The notes under the pieces: model-generated
The model's input: only the letters and a program-made list of their open reading frames with translations
Told to the model about the DNA's origin: nothing
Databases searched by the model: none
Assembly (NCBI GenBank): GCA_949045875.1
Contig: CARPYP010000020.1
Coordinates: 1-31,959, forward strand
Direction of reading: 5' to 3'
DNA from: an uncultured Clostridia bacterium
GTDB lineage: Bacteria > Bacillota > Clostridia > TANB77 > CAG-508
Length of the DNA: 31,959 nucleotides
Shown here: positions 16,576 to 24,526 of the stretch, one piece after another
How the letters are laid out: every line of letters starts with the position of its first letter
Position numbering within the stretch: the first letter of the stretch is position 1
Program-made: the position numbers and the translations under genes

Positions 16576-17257
16576 ATGAACAAAATTTTATTAATCGAAG
16601 ATGATTCAACTATCAGAATGGGAATAAAATATTATTTAGAAGAAGAACTGTTTTGAAATAATAGAAAAAGAAGATGGGAATGGAGCATTTGAATACATAA
16701 AAAAAGGAGAAGACATTTCCTTAATATTATTAGATGTAAATTTACCAGACATAAATGGATTTGATTTATTCAAAAAAATAAAAGGATTAAAAGATATTCC
16801 AATTATATTTTTAACTGCAAACGACTTAGAAGTATCAATAGTTAGAGGAATAGACATGGGAGCAGAAGAGTATATAACTAAGCCTTTTAGAGCAAGAGAA
16901 CTATTATCTAGAATTAACTCAGTTTTAAGGAGGAATAAAAAACAAAACAACAAAAATATTATTGAGATAGAAGGAATTACAATAGATTTAGGACAGGCAA
17001 AGGTATTAAAAGACGGGAAAGATGTTATGCTCACAGCTTTGGAATATAAAATTTTAATAACCTTAGCATTAGAACCAAATGTAGTATTTTCCAGAGAACA
17101 AATACTAGCAGATATATGGGATGTAAATGAAGATTTTGTTAATGATAATACATTAACTGTTTATATAAAAAGAATTAGAGAAAAAATAGAAGATGATGCT
17201 AATAATCCAAAGATAATAAAAACAATAAGAGGTATGGGGTATAAGGTGGAAATTTAG
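16576..17257 (+). pseudogene. OmpR-family response regulator, interrupted by a one-base frameshift
   Basis: The gene starts at ATG 16576 behind GAGGGAGA and reads MNKILLIEDDSTIRMGIKYY. It hits TGA at codon 27 (16654-16656). Removing one T from TTTT (16651-16654) restores ELFEIIEKEDGNG and the full receiver domain: phospho-acceptor Asp in LLLDVNLPDI, Lys in TKPFRAREL. The winged-helix output domain follows, ending RGMGYKVEI. The intact product would be about 227 residues, normal for the family. The histidine kinase follows directly at 17258. This could be a real null allele, an assembly error, or a recoded site; nothing else is missing. Confidence 0.85.
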
Positions 17258-18478
17258 ATGTTTAAAGATGTAAATAAATTAAGACCATTAGTTATACAAA
17301 TAATATTATTAATTTTTTTTACTATTTTAGTTAGTATATATGCAATACATACACATAATATGTATAAACAAGAAATTATTAGAAATAATGCAAAAATAAT
17401 AGGAATTATAATAGAAAAATATCCTAATATAGAAATAGAAGCAATAAAAGAAATAATTTCAGATGATGCAAATATTGAACAAGGAATAGAAACTCTAGGA
17501 AAATATGGAATTGATGATATTGAAAACTTAGATGAGATTACAAGTATAAATAAATTAAAAAACAAAATGGTTTTAGGAAATATTATTTTTGTAGTATCGG
17601 TCATTATAATATATATTTTAATCAATTTATACTTTTATAAAAAAGAAGATAAAAGGTTAAACGATATAAGTAATTACATAAGTAATATATTAAATAATGA
17701 TTATTCATTAGATATTAGAGAATATGATGAAGATTCAATAAGTGCACTTAAAAATTATATTTATAAAATAACAATAAAACTTAGAAACATGAGTGAATAT
17801 TCACAAAAAGAAAAAGAGTATTTAGAAGTGGCATTATCAGATATATCACATCAACTAAAAACACCACTTACAAGTATAATGGTAATGAATGAACTACTTG
17901 AAAACAAAAATTTAGAAGAAAGCAAAAGAAAAGAATGCCAGCAAAAAAGCAAACAGCAACTAGAAAAAATACAATGGTTAATAACTAGTTTACTTAAAAT
18001 TTCTCAGATAGATAGTGGAACAATAAAACTAAAGAAGGAAAATGTAAATGCAAAAGTTCTAATTAATAAAACTTTAGAACCATTAATTATACAAATAGAA
18101 GCAAAAAGCATAACTTTAGTAAAAGACATAGAAGAAGACCTGGAAATAATTTGTGATGAAAATTGGACAGTAGAAGCTTTAATAAACATAATAAAAAATG
18201 CTTATGAACACACAGAAAAAGATGGAACAATAAAAATAACAGTACAAGGAAATCCGATATATAATGAAATAAAAATAGAAGACAATGGAAGTGGAATAAG
18301 AGAAGAAGACATAAACCATATATTTGAAAGATTTTATAAAGGGAAATCTAATAAAGAAAGTATAGGAATAGGATTAAATATGTCAAAAACAATAATAGAA
18401 AAACAAAATGGAACCATAGAGGTACAAAGTACAGAGGGAGTAGGTACCTGTTTTACAATCAAAATGTTCAAATTTTAA
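17258..18478 (+). CDS. Membrane sensor histidine kinase
   Basis: The 406-residue kinase has two N-terminal membrane helices (about 9-28 and 107-127) enclosing an extracytoplasmic region of about 80 residues. A dimerisation/phosphoacceptor domain with DISHQLKTPLTS (His198) follows. The ATPase domain has N-box NIIKNAYEHT, G1 DNGSGI, F-box FERFYKG and G2 GIGLNMS. It begins at the base following the stop of the response regulator, so the two are one operon. The extracytoplasmic region is longer than in classical BceS intramembrane sensors, so it may sense a ligand itself. All catalytic motifs are intact, although its partner regulator is frameshifted. Confidence 0.93.
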   Translation: MFKDVNKLRPLVIQIILLIFFTILVSIYAIHTHNMYKQEIIRNNAKIIGIIIEKYPNIEIEAIKEIISDDANIEQGIETLGKYGIDDIENLDEITSINKLKNKMVLGNIIFVVSVIIIYILINLYFYKKEDKRLNDISNYISNILNNDYSLDIREYDEDSISALKNYIYKITIKLRNMSEYSQKEKEYLEVALSDISHQLKTPLTSIMVMNELLENKNLEESKRKECQQKSKQQLEKIQWLITSLLKISQIDSGTIKLKKENVNAKVLINKTLEPLIIQIEAKSITLVKDIEEDLEIICDENWTVEALINIIKNAYEHTEKDGTIKITVQGNPIYNEIKIEDNGSGIREEDINHIFERFYKGKSNKESIGIGLNMSKTIIEKQNGTIEVQSTEGVGTCFTIKMFKF

Positions 18479-18601
18479 AGGGCGAAAAATAATCGCCATT
18501 TCGCGTTGTTGTTCTTCGAAAGAAAATCCTCAACGTGCAAGAGCACGCCTCCGGTATTTCTTTCTTGAACGCCTAGCGAAATAACAATTCTTTTCCGCCC
18601 T
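18479..18601 (+). repeat. Large imperfect palindromic element
   Basis: The ends AGGGCG...ATTTCGC (18479-about 18504) and GCGAAAT...CCGCCCT (about 18575-18601) are imperfect inverted repeats. Inside them GTTCTTCGAAAGAAA pairs with TTTCTTTCTTGAAC, and CGTGC/GCACG forms the tip. The whole 123 bases can therefore fold into one long stem. It is clearly richer in G+C than its neighbours. It lies just after the kinase stop and upstream of the ABC operon promoter. It may be a MITE-like insertion, a dispersed palindrome or a structured terminator. Confidence 0.7.
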
Positions 18602-18637
18602 AGATTTGAATAAGGTAAAATGCTTAATACATAAAAG

Positions 18638-18651
18638 TGACAAAATTGTAA
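18638..18651 (+). promoter_or_regulatory. BceR-like operator TGACA-AAAT-TGTAA
   Basis: The 14-base sequence fits the TNACA-N4-TGTAA motif described for BceR-type response regulators of antimicrobial-peptide modules. It also begins a 10-bp inverted repeat (AGTGACAAAA, 18637-18646, with TTTTGTCACT to 18665). A TATAAT lies at 18686-18691 with no good -35 box, as expected for an activated promoter. The ABC ATPase gene starts at 18722. Confidence 0.6.
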
Positions 18652-18721
18652 TATTTTTTGTCACTGTAAAGTCATCTAATATTTATATAATTAAAGCATA
18701 AAAGTTAAGGGAGGATAAGAA

Positions 18722-19402
18722 ATGGAAATTTTAAGAGTTGAAAACTTATGTAAAACTTATGGAAAAAATGAGACACTTGTAAAAGCACTAGATGGAATAA
18801 GTTTTAGTGTTGATAAGGGAGAATTTGTTGCCATAGTAGGAGCAAGTGGAAGCGGAAAATCAACACTATTGCATATACTTGGAGGAGTAGATAGGCCAAC
18901 CTCAGGGAAGGTTTTAGTAGATAACAAAGATGTATTCAAATTAAATGAGACAAATCTAGCAGTATTTAGAAGAAGGCAAGTAGGACTTATTTATCAATTT
19001 TATAATCTAATACCAATTTTGAATGTTGAAGAAAACATAACACTTCCATTATTATTAGATGGAAAACAACCAGATAATAGATATTTAGAAGAATTGATTA
19101 GTACTCTAGGACTAAGAGGGAGAGTAAAACATTTACCAAACGAACTATCAGGAGGACAGCAACAAAGGGTATCAATTGGTAGAGCATTAATGAATAGACC
19201 AGCAGTGCTACTTGCAGACGAACCAACAGGAAACTTAGACAGTAAAGCATCAAGAGAAATTATTGAACTATTAAAACTATCAAACAAAAAATATGAGCAA
19301 ACAATTATAATGATAACACATGATAATAGTCTAGCATTAAATGCAGATAGAATAATTACTATTGATGACGGTAAAATCGTTAGTGATAAGAAGGTGAAAT
19401 AA
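18722..19402 (+). CDS. ABC transporter ATPase, MacB/Bce type
   Basis: The 226-residue ATPase has Walker A GASGSGKST (40-48), Q-loop in LIYQFYNLIP and signature LSGGQQQR near 142. Walker B and D-loop are ADEPTGNLDSK, and the switch His is in ITHDNS. The QFYNL segment and small size are typical of the MacB/LolD/BceA group that pairs with FtsX-type permeases. It starts behind GGGAGGA. The permease begins on the next base after its stop, so they are translated together. With the kinase and regulator just upstream, it would form a peptide-antibiotic sensing and resistance system. Confidence 0.93.
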   Translation: MEILRVENLCKTYGKNETLVKALDGISFSVDKGEFVAIVGASGSGKSTLLHILGGVDRPTSGKVLVDNKDVFKLNETNLAVFRRRQVGLIYQFYNLIPILNVEENITLPLLLDGKQPDNRYLEELISTLGLRGRVKHLPNELSGGQQQRVSIGRALMNRPAVLLADEPTGNLDSKASREIIELLKLSNKKYEQTIIMITHDNSLALNADRIITIDDGKIVSDKKVK

Positions 19403-22052
19403 ATGGGAATATTAAAAAGTTTAACTATGAAACACCTTCTAATGAATAAAAGAAGAACATTAGTTACAATTATTGGGATAATATTGTCAACAGCATTAAT
19501 GCTAGGTATAGGATTACTTTTTTCAAGTTTTCATCAAGCTATGCTTAATGATGCTATAGACAATCATGGAGATTATAATGCAATTTTTAATCAATTAAAA
19601 GGAAAAGACTTGAATGCATTAAAAGAGAATGTAACTATAAAGGAAATTTTTTATGAACAAAATGTTGGATATGCACAATTAGATGGAATAAAAAATGATA
19701 GCAAACCATATTTAAGACTAAAAAATGTTAGTAAAAATTATCTAGAAAGATTAGAACTGATGGATGGTAGAATGCCTAATAATTCAAATGAATTATTAAT
19801 ATCTAGCCATATAGAGACTAATGGAGGAGTAAAACTAAATGTAGGAGATAAAATTAAGCTAGAACTTGGATATAGAGTTGATGAAGAAGGATATATATTA
19901 GATATTGTAGAACTAATAAATAAAGACAATGAAAAATTTTATTATGACGATGGAGAAATTATAACTACACTACGTTATACAGAAAACGAAAAACTAGAAA
20001 TTTGTGAGACAAGAGAATTCACTATAGTGGGAATTGTAGTAAGAAGTAATCTGGAAGAACGCTATTCTTGTGGATATTCAGTATTTACATTAAAAGAAGA
20101 AATTAAAGATGAAGAAAAAGTAAATAGTTATGTAATATATAAAAATCCTAGCAAGACCTTTGAAAATTCAGAGAAATTAGGGGAAATATTAAAACTTTCA
20201 AAAAATGATATAGAATATAATAATCAATTATTATATTTTTATGGAACAAGTCAAAGTGGAAACTTTACAGCAACAGTAGCTGGTATGATGTCAATTACAC
20301 TTGCATTATTGTCTGTTGGATGTATTATTGTAATATACAATTCATTTGCAATATCTACAATGGAAAGAAAAAAACAATTTGGTCTATTATCAAGCATAGG
20401 GGCAACTAAAAGGCAGATAAGAAATACAGTAATTTTTGAAGCATTAATAGTAGGAAGCATAGGAATAGTAATAGGTGTAGCAGGGGCATTTTTAGGAATA
20501 TATGTAGTACTTCAAATATTAAATAACCTTATTCAAGACATGATGGGAGTGACTTTTCAATTAACAATAAATCCTGTATATGTAATTATTCCCTTAATAT
20601 TTATGTGTATAGTAATACTAATATCTGCTTGGATACCTGCAAAAAGAGCAAGTAGAGTTACACCAGTAGAAGCAATACGACAAAATGATGAAATAAAGAT
20701 AAACAAAAAGAAAATAAGAACAAGTAAACTAATAACCAAAATATTTGGAGTAGAAGGAGAAATTGCGCTAAAAAATATAAAAAGAAATAAAAGAAAATAC
20801 AGAATAACGATAATATCATTATTTATAAGTATAGTATTATTTATATCATTTAGCTCATACTTGCAATTCCTTGTAGGAACAAGTGAAGGATTGGTATATC
20901 CATATAATTATGATAGTGCAGTATATTTTTATGATGAAAATGAAGAATTAAAACAAAGAGTTACAGACGATATATTAAGTATAGAAAATATAGAAAAATA
21001 CTCAATCATTGATGAACTTTGGTTCCCATATGAAACCCTTGAAGAAGATAGATATAATAAAGAATATTATGAATATCATAAAAAACTATATGAGGAAAGC
21101 TTCAATATAAATATTGTAAAGCTTTCAGATGAAGAATATAGAGAATATATAGAAAAAATAAATGGAACTTATGGTCAATCAATATTACTTAACCAAGCAA
21201 GAATTGAAAAAGATTCTGTAACAAATATAGTAACACTACTAGAAAATACTAAAAATCTTAGCTTAAATTTAAAAATACCAGAATATACAGATGATGTGGA
21301 TAATAAAGACACAAAAGTAATAGCAGAAGAAAAAACTCTAAAAATAGATAATATAATAGCAACAAAAGAAACAATCTTTGCAACAGACCACTATAAATTT
21401 AGAGAAACAACTACTTTAATTGTAAATAATGAGACATATAGTAAAATATATGAATGGAAAAAAAGAAATTTAAAAGATAACACTGATTATTCTCCAACAA
21501 TGAAAATATTGATAAAAACCTCAGAAATTAAGAAATTTGCAGAGGAAGGAGAAAAAATAGAAACAAAATATAATTCAGGAAATCATGAAATTTATATATC
21601 AAATATTGCGTTAGACAATCAAGAAGAAAAAAACTTAGTACTTGCAATAAAAATACTTTTATATGGTTTCATAAGTTTAGTAACATTAATTGGAGTTACA
21701 AGTGTATTTAATACAATAAGCACAAGTATATCTTTAAGGCAAAAGGAATTTGCGATGTTAAGAAGTATGGGGCTAACACCTCGGTGGATTTAATAAAATA
21801 CTATTCTTAGAAAGTTTATTCTTTGGGTTAAAATCATTAATATATGCACTTCCAGTTTCATTTGTTGTAATATTTTTAATATCAAGAGCAATAGCAAATA
21901 TAATAGAATTCAGTGACTTTTTAATACCTTGGAATAGTATAATAATCTCAGTAGTAGGAGTATTTGCGTTAGTACTTTCAACAATGATGTATTCAGCAAG
22001 CAAAATTAAAAAAGAAAATATTTTAGAAGCAATAAGACAGGAAAATATATAA
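19403..22052 (+). pseudogene. FtsX-type ABC permease, frameshifted near the 3' end
   Basis: The first frame runs 796 residues to a stop at 21791-21793, ending MLRSMGLTPRWI. The expected continuation is present one frame over: GFNKILFLESLFFGLKSL... through a further membrane helix pair to QENI and stop at 22050-22052. Removing the T at 21785 joins PRGFNKI and gives about 882 residues. The protein has an N-terminal membrane helix, two FtsX domains (the first near 295-445, the second C-terminal) and large extracytoplasmic regions. The frameshift removes the last helices, which are needed for the second FtsX domain. Together with the regulator frameshift this suggests module decay, or errors in the assembly. 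Confidence 0.85.
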
Positions 22053-22070
22053 CTTTTTATAATGAAAAGT

Positions 22071-22120
22071 GAATAGTGAAGGATGAATAGTTAATAATGA
22101 TTCATTCTTCACTATTATCC
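22071..22120 (+). repeat. AT-rich inverted repeat after the permease
   Basis: GAATAGTGAAGGATGAAT (22071-22088) is an imperfect inverted copy of ATTCATTCTTCACTATT (22100-22116). Such GAATAGTGAA palindromes often act as terminators or dispersed repeats in low-GC Clostridia. Here it may end the ABC operon. Confidence 0.55.
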
Positions 22121-22189
22121 ACTAATAATTTACCTAAAAAATTCTTGAAAACTATATACTTTTTATTTAATTTAGTGTATAATTAAATA

Positions 22190-22312
22190 AATAAAGGAAT
22201 AATATCAAGTGTAGATATTATTCTACTGGGTCTGAAATAGTTTACTAGAGTAGGACCTGACCCGCACTGAACGCTAAGCGTCAGTAAAAGCCATTCATAC
22301 GAATGGCTTTTT
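22190..22312 (+). ncRNA. Candidate structured small RNA with terminator
   Basis: A TATAAT with TG upstream (22178-22183) precedes four consecutive hairpins. H1 is GAATAATATC/GATATTATTC (22197-22206 with 22214-22223). H2 is GGGTC/GACCC (22228-22232 with 22259-22263). H3 is ACTG-ACGC/GCGT-CAGT (22266-22285). A Rho-independent terminator AAAAGCCATTC/GAATGGCTTTTT (22286-22312) closes it. There is no open reading frame, and the next gene is convergent. It is therefore not a leader of a downstream gene but an independent transcript of about 120 bases. I do not recognise the family; it lacks SRP, 6S or tmRNA signatures. GGTC can alternatively pair with GACC at 22254-22257. Confidence 0.6.
22286..22312. 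terminator. Bidirectional terminator shared with the DUF3800 gene
   Basis: AAAAGCCATTC, loop ATAC, GAATGGCTTTTT. T-runs exist on both strands, so it can end both the small RNA (+) and the convergent DUF3800 gene (-), which stops 13 bases beyond it. Confidence 0.85.
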
Positions 22313-22324
22313 ATGATTCTAATT

Positions 22325-23011
22325 CTAAATTCTTTTATTTTTTAATAAATCTATTATTTGTCTAAAATCTTTACCATTAAAGAAGTACTTTTCTGCTTTG
22401 GTAAATGGAATTTTATTTTTTCTCTTATAGTCTAGTTTATCAATTATTGTAAGCATGTCTGAAACTTGAAATAGTCTTTTTTCTTTATGGTCAAACTCAA
22501 TTCTTCTTTCAATATTTGGATTAGTAGCAAATACTGCATCTAATAATGTAGCTAGTGTTTCTTGACCATTGTCATAATATATTACTATTTTATCAAATGA
22601 ATTTATGTAATCAGCATTTTCTTTTATAAATTGCCACATTTGTCTAGCTAAGTTCATATTTAATTGTGTCTTCTTATTGATATATCTTTTATCAACTATT
22701 ATAGTTTTTATTTTTACATTTACTCTGACAGAAAAATAGAATATGGACCAAAAAATGCTTTTTCGTTTTTCAAGAGAAAAGTGTGAATAATCTCCTCTTT
22801 TAGCAACTAAATAAGCCAAATGTATCATTCCATCATATCTTAATTTATTTAGTTTTTCATTCAGATATCTCAATTCATTTGTAATCGTGTTTGCACTTTC
22901 ATGTAAAGTAAATGAAACAGCATATAAATCTGAACTACCATTCATAAATCCAAAATCTCCACTTTCGTCTATAAATATATTTAATCGTTTTATGATTATC
23001 ACCTTTATCAT
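22325..23011 (-). CDS. DUF3800 domain protein
   Basis: The N-terminal motif IFIDESGDFG is the hallmark of DUF3800 (PF12686), a predicted RNase H-like metal-dependent fold often found in mobile elements and defence islands. Later IVIYYDNGQE and the acidic EFDHKEKRLFQVSD segment supply further conserved acids. The start is uncertain. A promoter (TTGAGT-17-TATAAA on the minus strand) puts the transcript start near 23020, excluding the ATG at 23056. The ATG at 23011 has no ribosome site. A clear AAAGGTGAT instead precedes an in-frame ATA (and GTG at 23002), suggesting a mutated or non-standard start. Protein length is about 225-230 residues. It is convergent with the small RNA. Confidence 0.8.
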   Translation of the reverse strand: MIKVIIIKRLNIFIDESGDFGFMNGSSDLYAVSFTLHESANTITNELRYLNEKLNKLRYDGMIHLAYLVAKRGDYSHFSLEKRKSIFWSIFYFSVRVNVKIKTIIVDKRYINKKTQLNMNLARQMWQFIKENADYINSFDKIVIYYDNGQETLATLLDAVFATNPNIERRIEFDHKEKRLFQVSDMLTIIDKLDYKRKNKIPFTKAEKYFFNGKDFRQIIDLLKNKRI

Positions 23012-23027
23012 TCTATTTATAACTATA

Positions 23028-23056
23028 TTTATACCATAGAAATACATATTACTCAA
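23028..23056 (-). promoter_or_regulatory. Promoter of the DUF3800 gene
   Basis: On the minus strand TTGAGT (23056-23051) and TATAAA (23033-23028) have exactly 17-base spacing. The transcript would start near 23020, only about 10 to 25 bases from the possible start codons. Confidence 0.65.
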
Positions 23057-23125
23057 TAGTTAGACGCGAAATTACAGAGAAAATTGCTGGATAATGGTTA
23101 TATCCAAACTAGACTTTATATAAAA

Positions 23126-23154
23126 TTGACTAGTTCCTAAAAATTTGTTATAAT
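23126..23154 (+). promoter_or_regulatory. Near-consensus promoter of the 123-aa gene
   Basis: TTGACT (23126-23131), 17 bases, TATAAT (23149-23154). This is one of the strongest promoters in the window. It leaves a leader of about 65 bases. Confidence 0.8.
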
Positions 23155-23224
23155 TAATATAACTATGGGCAAAGAGCCTAAAGTTAAAAAAAGGTAGAAA
23201 TATAGAATAAGGAGGAACAATAGT

Positions 23225-23596
23225 ATGTTACAACAACCTATTTATGTACCAAATGGCGAGTTTTGGGAAATGCTGGAGGAATTAGACGGCGAAACATATC
23301 AGCAGGAGGTAACCTTAGATGAGAGGCTTGTACAGCAGCTTAAAGAGTCAGCCGACGGAAGCATGCGGTTTGATGAAGGAGGAAGCTGTTTACTCTCTTG
23401 GAACCATAGACCTGAATCTCCACTGTTTCCAGAGAAAGAAGAAAAACCACAGAGGACGATTGTTCTTGTAGGAGAACGGAGACGGAGTGGACTCTATTTT
23501 AAGGCTGTTTTAATTAGGATGTCAAAACCTTTTTTGGGGTTTAGACATCCTGAGTATGATAGCAAGACAGAGTTTCTCTTTATCGCGAAAGACTAA
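23225..23596 (+). CDS. Uncharacterised 123-aa protein with atypical base composition
   Basis: AAGGAGGAACA gives a strong ribosome site for the ATG at 23225. The product is acidic and soluble (MLQQPIYVPNGEFWEMLEEL...) and contains the HRPESPLFPEKEEKPQRTIV linker. The C-terminal half is probably beta-rich, ending FLFIAKD. I recognise no domain. The coding sequence uses far more G and C than its neighbours (codons such as GGC, GTC, CGG, CAG, CTG), which points to recent acquisition from a higher-GC relative. It has its own consensus promoter and its own terminator, so it is a self-contained cassette between two minus-strand genes. Confidence 0.75.
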   Translation: MLQQPIYVPNGEFWEMLEELDGETYQQEVTLDERLVQQLKESADGSMRFDEGGSCLLSWNHRPESPLFPEKEEKPQRTIVLVGERRRSGLYFKAVLIRMSKPFLGFRHPEYDSKTEFLFIAKD

Positions 23597-23617
23597 GAGG
23601 TTTAAGAAATTTGCCAT

Positions 23618-23657
23618 AAAATCTGGAGTCATGGTTTTAACCGTGGCTCCAGATTTT
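23618..23657 (+). terminator. Strong terminator after the 123-aa gene
   Basis: AAAATCTGGAGTCATGGTT pairs with ACCGTGGCTCCAGATTTT, about 18 pairs with one G-T, a three-base loop and a T-run. The stem is near-symmetric, so it may also end the minus-strand DUF3298 gene. Confidence 0.85.
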
Positions 23658-23668
23658 GCTATATAATA

Positions 23669-24289
23669 TTACACACAAAACGTCTGTATCCCACTAGAAT
23701 ATGGTGCAATATCATACTGTTGAAAAAATACAGTCAAGCAATTAGGTGTAATATAATAACTTTCAGGATTAAAGGTCTCTAAAACCAATTCACAATAATT
23801 ATCAAAATAGTACTCTGGATTTTTTGCAATCTGTGCATTAATTGATTTGAATACATCTATTAAAAAATATGGATTATCATTCCAAAAAGAATAAAAAGGA
23901 ATTTGACAGCAATTTAATAAATCCCAATTTTGAGAAGAACGAATAGTATTACCATGAGCGCCACCAGAAAATAGATATTCATCATAATATAAACTAAGCA
24001 AATTATCAAAATTATATGTAATATTAAAATCCAATATAACCTCATAAGTCATTATAGGGTAACCATGGCTTGAATTATAATCATAAAGCTCTTTAGCCTC
24101 TGTAAACAATTCATTTTCAGCTTTCCTCCTAAGTTCTAAAGCAATACTCTCATTATATATATTAAAACACTCTATACAATTAGAGTAATCAGAATAAGTA
24201 ATTTTAGGGTAAGATATAGAATATTTAAGGACTAAAGCATCTTTATAAAATAAATTCTTCTCTAATTTAATAGTCTCAATACGATTCAT
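23669..24289 (-). CDS. DUF3298 (RsiV-like) domain protein
   Basis: The start ATG at 24289 is preserved behind GAAAGGAT. A TTG 15 bases upstream would fall inside that ribosome site. The protein is about 206 residues without a signal peptide or membrane helix. It carries YLFSGGAHGNT and later CLTVFFQQYDIAPYSSGI, the two signature stretches of DUF3298 (PF11738). The N-terminal half matches the partner DUF4163 region. In RsiV the domain binds lysozyme outside the cell, but this copy appears cytosolic and lacks any anti-sigma part, so the role is unknown. It is monocistronic and convergent with the 123-aa gene. Confidence 0.82.
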   Translation of the reverse strand: MNRIETIKLEKNLFYKDALVLKYSISYPKITYSDYSNCIECFNIYNESIALELRRKAENELFTEAKELYDYNSSHGYPIMTYEVILDFNITYNFDNLLSLYYDEYLFSGGAHGNTIRSSQNWDLLNCCQIPFYSFWNDNPYFLIDVFKSINAQIAKNPEYYFDNYCELVLETFNPESYYITPNCLTVFFQQYDIAPYSSGIQTFCV

Positions 24290-24497
24290 AATAAATCCTT
24301 TCAAAATAAAATTTCATTTTAATAACATATTATATTCATGATATAGGGGCTTAGGTTACACCATACTATATAGAAAAATATAAATTATAACATTTCTATA
24401 AAATACATTAAAAACAATGTAGAGGAGAGTTAAACAAATTTCAATAAAAAATCCTTAAAAGTGACAATATAGTCATTTATTTTTTTATTTAGTTGTG

Positions 24498-24503
24498 TAT
24501 AAT
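24498..24503 (+). promoter_or_regulatory. -10 box of the glycosyltransferase gene
   Basis: TATAAT, preceded by GTTGTG and followed by TAAATAGG. The surrounding GTGTATAATTAAATA is nearly the same as that ahead of the small RNA at 22178. No good -35 box is visible at 17 bases. Confidence 0.5.
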
Positions 24504-24526
24504 TAAATAGGAAAAAAGGTGATATT

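Noticed and set aside
18622..18721. Second BceR site at GTCACTGTAAAGTC
   Set aside because: It keeps only the TGTAA half and lacks the TNACA half at the right spacing.
22190..22312. Interpretation as SRP RNA or 6S RNA
   Set aside because: A GTTTAC and AGGACC look faintly SRP-like, but the conserved GGAAGGAAGCAGC region is absent. The length and hairpin order do not fit 6S RNA.
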